From positions 186,001-250,000 of the forward strand of contig NZ_QJVB01000001.1 of the NCBI RefSeq assembly GCF_003397705.1: 64,000 bases of DNA. Direction: 5' to 3'. Origin of the DNA: Gardnerella swidsinskii. GTDB taxonomy: Bacteria; Actinomycetota; Actinomycetes; Actinomycetales; Bifidobacteriaceae. This document shows, piece by piece, positions 8,171 to 18,495 of the stretch. How positions within the stretch are numbered: the stretch's first letter is position 1; the number at the start of each line of letters is the position of its first letter. Position numbers and translations under genes: made by a program. The notes under the pieces are model-generated. The model saw only the letters and a list, made by a program, of their open reading frames with translations. It searched no databases and was not told where the DNA came from.

Positions 8171-9202
8171 ATGCCTATTAAGATTCCTGAAGGATTGCCA
8201 GCGCGAAGCATATTAGATGCTGAGCGAATTTTTGCATTGGAACGCCCAGAAGCAGAACAGCAGGATGTTCGACCACTTCGTTTGTTGATTTTGAATCTTA
8301 TGCCCAAAAAAATCGAGACAGAAACTCAGCTTTTGAGACTCATCTCTAAGTCTCCTTTGCAAGTCGACGTCGATTTTATGAAAACTTCTACGCATGTATC
8401 AACGCATGTTAGCGCTGATCATTTAGTAAAATTCTATGAAAATCTTGACGCACTTCGTAACAACTATTACGACGGATTTGTTGTGACGGGAGCTCCTGTT
8501 GAGCATATGGAATTTGAAGATGTCGACTACTGGCACGAATTTACGCAAATTCTTGACTGGGCATCAACACACGTTTTCTCAACAATGTATTTGTGCTGGG
8601 GTGCAATGGGTGCGCTTTACTATCGATATGGCGTAAAAAAGCATGTTCTCAGCAAAAAAGTTTTTGGTGTGTTCCCGCAATATTTGCAGGATGAGTACTG
8701 TTTTCTTACAAATGGTTTTGATGAAATCGCTTTACAACCGCATTCTAGAATAGCGAGTGTTGATGTTGACAGCATTTCTGCAGATCAGCGTTTACAAATT
8801 CTTACGTATGGTCCCGAATCTGGTCCGGGCTTAGTTGCTACGCGTGATTTTTCTGAAGTTTTTGCGCTAGGACACTGGGAATATGGCAAAATGACTCTTG
8901 CGCAGGAATATGAGCGTGACATGTTAAAAGGTTTGAGCAACGTTCCATTTCCTTACAACTATTTCCCTCATGACGATCCAAAATTAGAGCCATTATTTTC
9001 TTGGCGCGCGCACGCGAATTTGCTTTGGCGCAACTGGCTTAATTGGGTGTACGAAACTACGCCTTACAATCTTTCTGATATTCCTCATTTAAGAACTGCT
9101 GGAAGGCTTGGAACTGAATGTTCTATAAGACATGAGCCAGCTTCTCCGCGCTCCGATAATTTTTATCCATTTGACGGAGTTAAGTACGGTATGAATAAAT
9201 AA
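8171..9202 (+). CDS. metA: homoserine O-acetyltransferase (MetA family)
   Basis: Acylates homoserine in the first committed step of methionine synthesis. The 343-residue protein starts at the canonical MPIKIP and keeps the family block LILNLMPKKIETETQ. Catalytic Cys142 (LCWGAMGA), His235 and Glu237 (ALGHWEYG) are at exactly the family positions. Residue 111 is Glu (TGAPVEHMEF). In MetA enzymes Glu at 111 goes with acetyl-CoA use and Gly with succinyl-CoA, so acetyl-CoA is the predicted donor. An in-frame start 18 bases upstream (8153) would overlap the promoter and add non-conserved residues. The gene stands alone between the tRNA gene and the atp operon. Confidence 0.93.
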   Translation: MPIKIPEGLPARSILDAERIFALERPEAEQQDVRPLRLLILNLMPKKIETETQLLRLISKSPLQVDVDFMKTSTHVSTHVSADHLVKFYENLDALRNNYYDGFVVTGAPVEHMEFEDVDYWHEFTQILDWASTHVFSTMYLCWGAMGALYYRYGVKKHVLSKKVFGVFPQYLQDEYCFLTNGFDEIALQPHSRIASVDVDSISADQRLQILTYGPESGPGLVATRDFSEVFALGHWEYGKMTLAQEYERDMLKGLSNVPFPYNYFPHDDPKLEPLFSWRAHANLLWRNWLNWVYETTPYNLSDIPHLRTAGRLGTECSIRHEPASPRSDNFYPFDGVKYGMNK

Positions 9203-9403
9203 ATTTTGACGTTGCGTAATTTTATGTACAAGCAAAGAGTACAATCAGCAATTAGATATATTTTTCGTTTCGTGCCCCGCGCCTTACGAAATATGAAACA
9301 TATGATCTAGTTGATATATATGCCGCAAGAATGAATGAATTGAGTATGTGAGTGAGCGGCACTGAATTGAGGCGTGTGAACGAATTGCTATAAGGAGGCA
9401 CTT

Positions 9404-10258
9404 ATGGATGTAATGGTTGATGTTTTACAGAAGACCACAACTGTAGCTTCTACTGTAGCTTCGAATAAACCAGAGCTACCTAATATTAGTGAGTTTTTGC
9501 CTCCAGAAATTTTGTTCCAAGGCACTCCATTTGCCATGAATCGCATTATTTTAGTGCGCTTACTTATGGCAGTAGTAGTAATGATTATTTTTGGAATTGG
9601 TGCTATGCGAGCAAAGGTTGTTCCTGGCAGATTCCAAAGCGTGCTTGAAATTTTGATGGATTTTGTGCGCTACAACATTGTTTACGAAATGATTGGCGAG
9701 GAACGCGGCAAGCGCTATGTGCCAATGATGTCCACATTATTCCTCACTATTTTCTTCTTTAATCTTTGTTCTGTGATTCCAGGATTAAATATGGCTGCAA
9801 CCGCAACCATTGCTTGTCCGTTGGTATTTGCTTTGTGGGTTGTTTGCCAATATCTTATTGCTGGCATTCGCGAAAAAGGTTTTTTGCGATTCTTCCGCGA
9901 AGCATTGTTCCCAGCGGGTGTGCCATGGCCGATTTACTTTATTCTTTCGCCATTGCAGCTCATAGAATTAATAATTGTGCGACCACTTTCGCTTACAATT
10001 CGTTTGTTTGCGAATATGATTGCTGGCCATTTGCTGGTGGCCACTTGTTTAGTATTCACCAATTTCTTCGTGGTGGATTCCAGCAATAAACTCCTTGCCT
10101 TAGGCGGTGCTTTGTGGCTGCTTGGTGGCATTCTGTTTACCCTATTCGAAATTATGGTAGCTGGCTTGCAGGCATTTATTTTTACAGTGCTTGCTTCAGT
10201 CTACATTTCGGAAAGTTATCCGGAAGAGGAAGAAAAGTCTGCTGTTGTAGCTGCTTAA
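9404..10258 (+). CDS. atpB: F1Fo ATP synthase subunit a
   Basis: Membrane subunit forming the proton half-channels against the c-ring. The 284-residue protein has five or six membrane helices. The essential Arg is in LTIRLFANMIAGH (about residue 200), and PLQLIELIIVRPLSL is the conserved helix before it. ATG 9404 follows AAGGAGG. It is the first gene of an atpBEFHAGDC operon; no atpI is seen before it. The 200 bases upstream (9203-9403) contain no gene and should hold the operon promoter, though I see no clear consensus. In fermentative bifidobacteria the enzyme mainly hydrolyses ATP to maintain the proton gradient. Confidence 0.95.
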   Translation: MDVMVDVLQKTTTVASTVASNKPELPNISEFLPPEILFQGTPFAMNRIILVRLLMAVVVMIIFGIGAMRAKVVPGRFQSVLEILMDFVRYNIVYEMIGEERGKRYVPMMSTLFLTIFFFNLCSVIPGLNMAATATIACPLVFALWVVCQYLIAGIREKGFLRFFREALFPAGVPWPIYFILSPLQLIELIIVRPLSLTIRLFANMIAGHLLVATCLVFTNFFVVDSSNKLLALGGALWLLGGILFTLFEIMVAGLQAFIFTVLASVYISESYPEEEEKSAVVAA

Positions 10259-10335
10259 TAAAAGTAGTTTAGATTTTCAGATTTTACATATCTTACGGGT
10301 TTATACTGGTTACTGTTTCAACAGAAAGGAAACCA

Positions 10336-10569
10336 ATGAATAGTATCATCGCTCTTGCAGGTTTGACCGGCAACCTGAGCATTCTTGGCTTTGCTGTAGC
10401 AACTATTTCCCCTGCACTCGGCATGGCAATAGTAGTGTCTAAGGCTATGGAATCTACTGCACGTCAACCAGAGGTTGGCAACCGCATTCAGCTGTTTATG
10501 TTCGTCGGCTTGGCATTTATTGAGGTTTTGGGCTTGCTTGGCTTCGTTTCCTACATTATGGGAGCCTGA
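10336..10569 (+). CDS. atpE: F1Fo ATP synthase subunit c
   Basis: The 77-residue proteolipid has two membrane helices joined by the polar ARQPE loop (residues 42-46). The ion-binding carboxylate is Glu63 in FVGLAFIEVLGLL. It forms the rotating c-ring. An AGAAAGGAAACC RBS precedes ATG 10336. The gene lies 77 bases after atpB and 55 before atpF, as expected for a highly translated subunit. No extra Na+-ligand signature is obvious, so proton coupling is assumed. Confidence 0.95.
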   Translation: MNSIIALAGLTGNLSILGFAVATISPALGMAIVVSKAMESTARQPEVGNRIQLFMFVGLAFIEVLGLLGFVSYIMGA

Positions 10570-10624
10570 ACAAAACTTACAATGCACAACACGAATAGTG
10601 TTGAAAGAATAGAAAGGACAAGCC

Positions 10625-11167
10625 ATGGCATATGCAGCCGGAAGTAATAAGTTGGCGTTGTTCTTGCCTGAGCCTTATGACGTACTGTGGTCATTAGTAG
10701 TTTTGGTAGTTCTTGCAGCGTTTTTCTACAAGTTTGTTATGCCTAAATTCCAGGCAATTCTCGACGAGCGTGCAGAAAAAATTGAAGGCGGAATGGCTAA
10801 GGCTGCTAATGTGCAGCGTGAAGCAGACGAGTTGAAGAGCCAGATTGAAAACGAACTTTCTCAAGCTCAAACTGATGCTGCAAAGACTCGTGAAGAGGCT
10901 CGATCGGAAGCTTCAAAAATTATTGGCGAAGCTAGACAACGCGCTGAAAAGGATGCTGCGAAGATTATCAGTGAAGCGCAGCATTCCATTGAGGCTCAGC
11001 ATAAGCATGCCATGTCCAGCCTCCAAGGAGAGGTGTCGGTTCTTGCAGCAGCTTTAGCTGGCAAGATTCTTGCATCCAAATTGGATGACGATACCGTCAG
11101 CTCCAAGATTATTGATCATGTGATCGATGAAGTTGGAGACACTAAAAATTCGGATCAAAGCAAGTAA
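10625..11167 (+). CDS. atpF: F1Fo ATP synthase subunit b
   Basis: Peripheral stalk subunit. One N-terminal membrane helix (about residues 17-40, VLWSLVVLVVLAAFFYKFVMP) is followed by a long Glu/Lys/Ala-rich coiled-coil helix reaching to delta. Length 180 residues is typical. The start has GAAAGGACAAGCC upstream. A 99-base AT-rich gap separates it from atpH; it contains no gene. Confidence 0.93.
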   Translation: MAYAAGSNKLALFLPEPYDVLWSLVVLVVLAAFFYKFVMPKFQAILDERAEKIEGGMAKAANVQREADELKSQIENELSQAQTDAAKTREEARSEASKIIGEARQRAEKDAAKIISEAQHSIEAQHKHAMSSLQGEVSVLAAALAGKILASKLDDDTVSSKIIDHVIDEVGDTKNSDQSK

Positions 11168-11266
11168 AGTAATGTACAAAACTGAATAATCGCAAAATAA
11201 AATTACGGTTATTTCATTTTGTATTATTTGCATTACTTCGTTTTTTACAGAAACGAGGAGGTAAGA

Positions 11267-11848
11267 ATGCCAGAAAAGGCATCGCGAGTAAACGATAGTT
11301 TGTCGCGTTCTTCGCTTGCTCAGGCCATCTCAGATGCGCACGATGAAGCGCAGCGCATTTCAGACGAGCTTTCGTCAATGATGGACATGATTGATAAGTA
11401 TCCTGAGCTTTCTGATGCGATTACTGATCCGAATAGGTCTTCGGAAGATAAGTCTCGCCTGATTGACGAGCTTATTGGAGGTAAGGCGCACCCTGTTGTA
11501 TTGCGCATTATGCATTATCTAGTAGGAACTTGGCACGGAGGTGCCGAAAGCGGTAAAACCGGTAGCTTCGGTGGTGCTTGGTCAGGATTTGAGCGTGAAG
11601 CTGGCGAAACATTGGTTACAGTCACTACTGCTCAGCCGCTTACAGATAAGCAAATTAAGCGTTTGATTGAAATCTACAGCAATAAGTTGGGTCATCGTGC
11701 ATACATTAACCCAATTGTGGATCCAAACGTACTTGGTGGTATGCGTATACAAATCGGTGATCAAATAACCGATCGCACCATGTTGATGCAGCTTAAGCAG
11801 TTGCAGCGTTCTGCGCGAAATGGTGCTTGGACACAGGCAGTGAAGTAG
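11267..11848 (+). CDS. atpH: F1Fo ATP synthase subunit delta
   Basis: Links the b stalk to the top of F1. ATG 11267 directly follows a near-perfect GAGGAGGTAAGA RBS, giving 193 residues; an earlier in-frame start (11219) lacks an RBS and adds non-conserved residues. The C-terminal part [18 protein letters not shown] is the OSCP/delta signature. The N-terminal helical domain (residues 10-110) is typical for the family. It ends 16 bases before atpA. Confidence 0.93.
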   Translation: MPEKASRVNDSLSRSSLAQAISDAHDEAQRISDELSSMMDMIDKYPELSDAITDPNRSSEDKSRLIDELIGGKAHPVVLRIMHYLVGTWHGGAESGKTGSFGGAWSGFEREAGETLVTVTTAQPLTDKQIKRLIEIYSNKLGHRAYINPIVDPNVLGGMRIQIGDQITDRTMLMQLKQLQRSARNGAWTQAVK

Positions 11849-11864
11849 TAAATTAAGGAGAATT

Positions 11865-13526
11865 ATGGCGGAACTATCTATTGATCCCGCCCTGATACGC
11901 AAGGCGCTCGACGGGTTTGTTGACTCGTATAAGCCTACCGACATGCCAACGCAAGAAGTTGGCTATGTTGTTACGGCTGGTGACGGCATTGCGCACGTAG
12001 CTGGATTGTCCGGCTGCATGGCAAACGAGCTGCTCACATTCGAGAACGATACCTTGGGTCTTGCGTTCAACCTTGATGCACACGAAATCGGCGTCGTTAT
12101 TCTCGGCGATTTTACAGGCATTGAGGAAGGGCAGGAAGTATACCGCACAGGCGAGGTGTTGTCTGTGCCGGTTGGTGACGCTTATCTTGGTCGTACTGTG
12201 GATCCGTTGGGTAATCCAATCGATGGTTTGGGTGCGATTGAGTGCAGTGAGCGTCGTATTCTTGAAGCCCAGGCTCCAGACGTTATTCACCGTCATCCAG
12301 TCGATGAACCATTGTCTACTGGTTTGAAGGCTATTGACGCAATGACGCCAATAGGTCGTGGTCAGCGCCAGTTGATTATTGGTGACCGTCAAACAGGTAA
12401 GACTGCAATCGCAATAGATACGATTATTAACCAGCGTGCTAACTGGGAAACTGGAGATCCAAAGAAACAGGTTCGCTGCATTTATGTAGCAATCGGTCAA
12501 AAGGGTTCTACTATTGCTTCAGTGCGCCAAAGCCTTGAAGAAGCAGGAGCTATGAAGTACACCACAATCGTGGCAAGTCCAGCTTCTGATTCTGCAGGTT
12601 TTAAATACATTGCACCTTACACTGGTTCTGCAATCGGTCAGCACTGGATGTATAACGGCAAGCACGTTTTGATTGTTTTCGATGATCTGTCGAAACAAGC
12701 AGAAGCATACCGTTCAATTTCCTTGCTTTTGCGTCGTCCACCTGGGCGTGAAGCTTACCCAGGCGACGTGTTCTACTTGCACTCTCGTCTGCTTGAACGT
12801 TGTGCTAAGCTTTCTGACGATTTGGGTGGCGGTTCTATGACCGGTCTTCCAATTATCGAAACCAAGGCAAACGATGTTTCTGCATACATTCCAACCAACG
12901 TGATTTCTATCACCGATGGTCAGATCTTCTTGCAGTCTGATTTGTTCAACGCCGGTCAGCGTCCAGCAGTAGACGTTGGTATTTCCGTGTCTCGTGTTGG
13001 TGGTGCAGCTCAGGCTAAGGCTTTGAAGAAAGTCTCCGGCATGTTGAAGATTTCCTTGGCTCGTTACAAGTCTTTGGAATCCTTCGCAATGTTCGCTTCT
13101 GATTTGGATGCAGCCTCAAAGGCGCAGCTTACTCGCGGTGCTCGTTTGACTGAGCTACTTAAGCAGAAGCAGTTCTCTCCTCGAGCAATGGAGCAAGAAG
13201 TTGTTTCTGTGTGGGCTGGTACTCATGGCAAGCTTGACGATATTCCTGTGAAGGATGTGTTGCGTTTCGAAAGCGAATTGTTGGATTACTTGGATAAGGG
13301 AACCGACATTTTGCAAGTAATTCGCGATACTGAAGACTTCACTAAGGAAACTGAAGCTAAGCTTGATGCAGCCATTGATGATTTCCGTAGGACGTTTAAG
13401 ACATCTGCTGGCAAGCCTTTGATTGTAAAGGATTCTTTGCCGCCGGCTGAAAACCCTGCTCCTGTTGAGAAGGAACAGCTCGTAGCTAAGCCGAAAGCAG
13501 ACAGTCGCGAGCCTGAGGGGAAGTAG
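11865..13526 (+). CDS. atpA: F1Fo ATP synthase subunit alpha
   Basis: Non-catalytic nucleotide-binding subunit of F1 (alpha3beta3). Walker [10 protein letters not shown] is near residue 172, and the ATP synthase alpha/beta signature is in the [14 protein letters not shown] region. The 553-residue length includes an extended C-terminal tail rich in Pro, Glu and Lys (from about residue 525) seen in actinobacterial homologues. AAGGAG precedes the ATG. Only three bases separate it from atpG. Confidence 0.96.
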   Translation: MAELSIDPALIRKALDGFVDSYKPTDMPTQEVGYVVTAGDGIAHVAGLSGCMANELLTFENDTLGLAFNLDAHEIGVVILGDFTGIEEGQEVYRTGEVLSVPVGDAYLGRTVDPLGNPIDGLGAIECSERRILEAQAPDVIHRHPVDEPLSTGLKAIDAMTPIGRGQRQLIIGDRQTGKTAIAIDTIINQRANWETGDPKKQVRCIYVAIGQKGSTIASVRQSLEEAGAMKYTTIVASPASDSAGFKYIAPYTGSAIGQHWMYNGKHVLIVFDDLSKQAEAYRSISLLLRRPPGREAYPGDVFYLHSRLLERCAKLSDDLGGGSMTGLPIIETKANDVSAYIPTNVISITDGQIFLQSDLFNAGQRPAVDVGISVSRVGGAAQAKALKKVSGMLKISLARYKSLESFAMFASDLDAASKAQLTRGARLTELLKQKQFSPRAMEQEVVSVWAGTHGKLDDIPVKDVLRFESELLDYLDKGTDILQVIRDTEDFTKETEAKLDAAIDDFRRTFKTSAGKPLIVKDSLPPAENPAPVEKEQLVAKPKADSREPEGK

Positions 13527-13529
13527 CGT

Positions 13530-14534
13530 ATGTCCTCCCAACTTGCATTGAAATCGAGAATTATTTCCACACAGTCTTTGGGTAAAATCTTTAAGGCTCA
13601 GGAAATGATTGCGTCTTCTCATATCGCTAAAGCGCGAGATATTGCGCTTAATGCTAAGCCTTATAGTGACGCAATTTTCGATGCCGTGCAGGCGTTGGTA
13701 GCTCATCACGAAGCAAATATTAAGCATCCTATTTTTGGTAAAGAGCATGCTGGCAATCGTGTAGCAGTTTTAGCTCTTACTTCTGATCGTGGTATGGCAG
13801 GTGCGTTTACGTCTTCGATTATTCGTGAGACTGAAGCACTTCTTGCAAAACTCGATGCAGAAGGTAAGCATGCAGAACTGTACGTGTACGGTCGACGCGG
13901 TGCAACTTACTACAAGTATCGCAATCGCGATGTGGCAGGTACTTGGGAAGGTTCTACTGACCACCCAGACGTTACTATTGCTGAAAAGATTTCCGATACT
14001 TTAATGGACGCTTATATGACGCCGGAAGCAGAAGGCGGAGTTTCGGAACTGTATATTGTGTTCACTGAATTTATAAATATGGTGAGGCAAAAAGTTCGTA
14101 CGTTGCGCATGCTGCCAGTTGAGCTGGTTCCTTTGAAGGACGGTGAAGAGTTTTCTATGCATCGTCCTGACTATGAAGCAGCTTCTGGTCCTTCAGCAGC
14201 ATTGTCGTCTACGAGCGCAGTTTCGGCTCGTGAAGAAGCAGTGAGCCGCAGCAATCCAGAAGCTGTGGAGTATTGCTTCGAACCAAGCCCGGATGAAGTA
14301 TTGGATGCTGTTTTGCCGAAGTATATTCAGTCTCGTATTCACGAGTGCTTACTTACTTCTGCTGCTTCCGAAACGGCAAGCAGACAGAACGCTATGCATA
14401 CGGCTACAGATAACGCCCGCAATTTGGTGGATGATTTGACAAGAAAGCTTAATGCTTCTCGTCAGGCATCCATTACTCAAGAACTTACCGAAATTATCGG
14501 CAGCGCTGATGCGCTGAATAATGAGGAGGATTAG
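13530..14534 (+). CDS. atpG: F1Fo ATP synthase subunit gamma
   Basis: Central rotor shaft. The conserved N-terminal helix (LKSRIISTQSLGKIFKAQEMIA) and C-terminal helix (ASRQNAMHTATDNARNLVDDL) form the coiled coil inside F1. At 334 residues it is longer than the usual ~290: a Ser/Ala/Glu-rich insertion at about residues 205-250 accounts for the difference, as in other bifidobacteria. It starts three bases after atpA stops and ends six bases before atpD. Confidence 0.95.
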   Translation: MSSQLALKSRIISTQSLGKIFKAQEMIASSHIAKARDIALNAKPYSDAIFDAVQALVAHHEANIKHPIFGKEHAGNRVAVLALTSDRGMAGAFTSSIIRETEALLAKLDAEGKHAELYVYGRRGATYYKYRNRDVAGTWEGSTDHPDVTIAEKISDTLMDAYMTPEAEGGVSELYIVFTEFINMVRQKVRTLRMLPVELVPLKDGEEFSMHRPDYEAASGPSAALSSTSAVSAREEAVSRSNPEAVEYCFEPSPDEVLDAVLPKYIQSRIHECLLTSAASETASRQNAMHTATDNARNLVDDLTRKLNASRQASITQELTEIIGSADALNNEED

Positions 14535-16028
<1,494 letters not shown>

Positions 16029-16030
16029 TT

Positions 16031-16345
16031 ATGTCGGAGAAGCAAGTAAAATCGCTGCACGTTAGTGTGGTGGCAGCCAGGCATCCTGTTTGGGAAGGTG
16101 ACGCCAAGTTTGTGGTTATTCCTTCTGTGAATGGCGCAATGGGCGTGCTTCCTGGACATGAGGCTGTGCTTGCGTTGATTGATCACGGTTTTGTGAAGGT
16201 TGACGATTTGAAAGGCGTGCGTCACGTTTTTAAGGTGACGGATGGCTTCTACTCGGTTGACTCTGACAATATTACGATTGCTGTTGAGCATAGTTGTAAC
16301 GTTGATAAAGACGGCAACGTGCTGCCTAACGCTAAGGTGATTTAA
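16031..16345 (+). CDS. atpC: F1Fo ATP synthase subunit epsilon
   Basis: Rotor subunit and regulator of hydrolysis. ATG 16031 (MSEKQVKSLHVSVV) gives 104 residues, mostly the N-terminal beta-sandwich (GAMGVLPGHEAVLALI is the family signature). The C-terminal two-helix hairpin is short or missing (the chain ends NVLPNAKVI), so the usual helical inhibition of hydrolysis is probably weak. A Rho-independent terminator follows about 75 bases later and ends the operon. Confidence 0.93.
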   Translation: MSEKQVKSLHVSVVAARHPVWEGDAKFVVIPSVNGAMGVLPGHEAVLALIDHGFVKVDDLKGVRHVFKVTDGFYSVDSDNITIAVEHSCNVDKDGNVLPNAKVI

Positions 16346-16420
16346 GGTTGCTTTTGTTGCTTATGTAAGTTTGTTGCTTTTGTAAGTTTATGAACTTGTG
16401 TAAGCAAGGTAATCTCTTCT

Positions 16421-16468
16421 AAGGCAGGAGTTTGGGATATTCTCAAGCTCCTGCCTTTTTGTTTTTAT
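16421..16468 (+). terminator. Rho-independent terminator of the atp operon
   Basis: The stem AAGGCAGGAG...CTCCTGCCTTTTT, with a loop around GGGATATTC and inner TTTG/CAAG pairing, is followed by TTTTTGTTTTT. It is placed 75 bases after atpC. Confidence 0.88.
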
Positions 16469-16505
16469 AGCGCGTTTGTAAAGAAAATAGATCTCAGAGG
16501 CGAAG

Positions 16506-16600
16506 CACTGTTACTAACTCAGCTAACGAACTGAGAAAGTAACGGTGATTGGCAAAACACTGTTAAAAACTCAGTTAGCCGACTGAGAAAGTAACGCTCA
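16506..16600. repeat. two-copy 52-bp structured direct repeat
   Basis: CACTGTTA followed by AACTCAG...CTGAGAAAGTAACG occurs at 16506 and again at 16558, a period of 52. Each copy contains its own inverted repeat (GTTAC...GTAAC, CTCAG...CTGAG), so each can fold into a hairpin. It lies in a 737-base gene-free stretch (16346-17082) that otherwise holds the atp terminator and the left long repeat. Confidence 0.6.
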
Positions 16601-16768
16601 CAAACGAAACGACGTGTTTGTTTCGAGCAGCCATTGCGCTATGTCTATTACGCGGATTCCTTCAATGTCGTAAGAATCGTGACGAGTGTTTGCAAGCAGA
16701 TTTGCACTTTCACTTTCAAAACTGTAAAATTTTTTCACTTTTGAAAGTGAGTGCCTATTTGCGTTCGT

Positions 16769-16979
16769 GCGCGAAGGCTCTTTCTTTTCGCATCTTTCGA
16801 TCGCGTTCTGTTTATTGGGTTCTTCGGCTTGTGCGAATATCGTTTCATTTCGCAAAATTAAAAAATTTTCAAATTTGCGAAGTGGAGTTTGCTTAGTTTC
16901 TCGAAATTGATTTTGCCTGGCATTAAAGCGTGTAAATCATGCTACGCCGAAACGAGTGGCTGTATCTTGCCTATGCTGG
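16769..16979 (+). repeat. left copy of a ~200-bp direct repeat flanking the Fic module
   Basis: Begins GCGCGAAGGCTCTTT and ends with ACGCCGAAACGAGTGGC then TTGCC...TGCTG. It shares with 18053-18239 an AAAATTAAAAAATTTTCAAA block, a TGTAAATCATNCTACG block and the ends. Differences are substitutions and small indels. No ORF in it looks real. Confidence 0.7.
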
Positions 16980-17082
16980 ATTCGTCAAATCGCAAAATAT
17001 GCTGTAATCAAAATGCATTGCGAATAGTAAACTAGTACGTAGTTATTTTTGATTTTTGAGCGGGTTCTGGCAGGGAGAAGAA

Positions 17083-17268
17083 ATGATTGATAAAGAAACG
17101 CAACGTAGGCGTCAAGAAAATTTGGGTCTTGCAATAGCTTCAGGCAAACTTGAAGGCAATTCGCCTTCAAAAGAGTTTCTTTATGACGCAAATCAATATG
17201 CTAATGGTCTTATAAGTAGCAATGAATTTGTTGCTAGAATGCGTTCTAGATATGGCGTGATGGATTAA
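17083..17268 (+). CDS. VbhA-like antitoxin of a Fic toxin-antitoxin module
   Basis: The 61-residue protein contains SGKLEGN, a match to the Fic-inhibitory helix motif (S/T)xxxE(G/N), in which the Glu blocks productive ATP binding in the Fic active site. The remainder (ANQYANGLISSNEFVARMRSRYG) matches the VbhA antitoxin domain. ATG 17083 follows AGGGAGAAGAA; an upstream in-frame TTG (17056) is less likely. It is immediately upstream of the Fic gene, the usual class I arrangement. Confidence 0.85.
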   Translation: MIDKETQRRRQENLGLAIASGKLEGNSPSKEFLYDANQYANGLISSNEFVARMRSRYGVMD

Positions 17269-17286
17269 GTTATTGGGTTGTGTGTC

Positions 17287-18006
17287 GTGGAAACAGTTTT
17301 TGACCCTTATCTTATTCCTCACACAAGGGTATTGAAGAACAAATCTAATATAAATAATCAGATTGAATTAGATAAATATGAGAACGATGCTGTTCTCACA
17401 AGATGTTCTATTTTGTACGAAAACTTGCCACATGTTGAAGGAACTGTTAAACAATTGCAGTGGATTCATCATTATCTTTTCCAAGATGTTTACGATTGGG
17501 CTGACCAGATTCGCACTATAGACATGACTAAAGGCGGCGGCGAACCGTTTCATCCGCTTGAATACATGGGTGTTGGGATTTGTTACTGTGAGCAAACGCT
17601 TAAAAATGATAATTTATTGCAAGGTTTATCTATTGATGAGTTTATTAGTAAGCTAAGCGTAAATTACAATAATTTTAATGTTTTGCACCCATTTCGTGAG
17701 GGCAATGGTAGAACACGGCGCGTTTTTTGGGATATAGTTGCGAGAGATGCTGGATACCATTTTGATTGGGGATTAATAACTCAGCGCGTTAACGACGAAG
17801 CTTCAATCCAGGCTAAAGATGCTAACGATACGAAGCTTCTTGAGGATATGTTCCACATTATTACAAAGCCTTTGAATGTTGAGCTTTTAGCTCAGCAGCA
17901 GTTTGCGCATCTTGTTGAAGAAGAATACGAATATGCGCCGAATGTGGCTAGTGTTTTGCAAGATAAGGATTACGCTGCGTATAAAACGCGTTACGGTATA
18001 GATTGA
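17287..18006 (+). CDS. Fic-domain AMP transferase toxin (VbhT-like)
   Basis: The canonical Fic active site HPFREGNGRTRR is complete (catalytic His, Asn-Gly-Arg anion cradle). An upstream flap (IDMTKGGGEPFHP) and a C-terminal helical part follow the VbhT pattern. Fic toxins transfer AMP to targets such as gyrase and topoisomerase IV subunits and stop growth unless the antitoxin binds. GTG 17287 lies nine bases after GGG; an in-frame TTG at 17278 is the alternative. It starts 18 bases after the antitoxin stop. The pair sits between two long direct repeats, which suggests it moves or is lost as a cassette. Confidence 0.87.
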   Translation: METVFDPYLIPHTRVLKNKSNINNQIELDKYENDAVLTRCSILYENLPHVEGTVKQLQWIHHYLFQDVYDWADQIRTIDMTKGGGEPFHPLEYMGVGICYCEQTLKNDNLLQGLSIDEFISKLSVNYNNFNVLHPFREGNGRTRRVFWDIVARDAGYHFDWGLITQRVNDEASIQAKDANDTKLLEDMFHIITKPLNVELLAQQQFAHLVEEEYEYAPNVASVLQDKDYAAYKTRYGID

Positions 18007-18052
18007 TTAGGGCTTTCGTCGCGTTCGCTTGTTTGTTTTCTTGCTTGCGCTT

Positions 18053-18239
18053 GCGCGAAGGCTCTTTTCTTTATGCATTTTCCGATTGCGTTCTGTTTTT
18101 TGTGTTTTGCAGCTTGTGTGAATATCATCTGACTTCGCAAAATTAAAAAATTTTCAAATTTGCGAAATGGGATTTGCTCGGTTTAAAGCTTGTAAATCAT
18201 TCTACGCCGAAACGAGTGGCCTTATGTTGCCAGTGCTGC
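18053..18239 (+). repeat. right copy of the ~200-bp direct repeat flanking the Fic module
   Basis: Same order of blocks as 16769-16979, about 20 bases shorter because of an internal deletion before the TGTAAATCAT block. Together the copies bracket a ~1.1-kb segment with only the toxin-antitoxin pair inside. Confidence 0.7.
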
Positions 18240-18247
18240 CGATTTTT

Positions 18248-18382
18248 CTATAGTGCATTTTTACCAAAATGTAGGTATAGGCGAATATATTTTGCGTGCT
18301 ATACCGCTGTTTTGTGAAAATGTCGGTATAGACGAATGTTTTTTGCTCTCTATGCCTTCATTTTGGCAAAATGTCGGTATAG
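18248..18382. repeat. three 33-bp hairpin repeats with 18-bp spacers
   Basis: Units at 18248, 18299 and 18350 (exact 51-bp spacing) run from CTATAC to GTATAG. The middle unit folds as CTATACCG...CGGTATAG with an AAAATG interior. Spacers are 18 bases and unrelated. They occupy most of the 489-base gene-free stretch 18007-18495 together with the right long repeat. The divergence between units and short spacers make a CRISPR array unlikely. Confidence 0.6.
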
Positions 18383-18495
18383 AACATGTCTTTCTGTAAA
18401 CCATGACGACATTTTGCTATTTTGTGGCTTTTGGTGGATATTATTGTGGTTTTTGATGATTGATAGAGTGTTTGATGTTGGGAGTGAAGCAAGCG

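Noticed and set aside
11874..12500. long antisense ORFs within atpA (and similar ones inside atpD, nrdF, gnd and adhesin genes)
   Set aside because: They mirror codon bias of the highly conserved sense genes; none has a plausible RBS or domain.
18248..18382. CRISPR-like array (33-bp repeats, 18-bp spacers)
   Set aside because: Only three diverged units, spacers too short, no cas genes nearby; better described as hairpin repeats.
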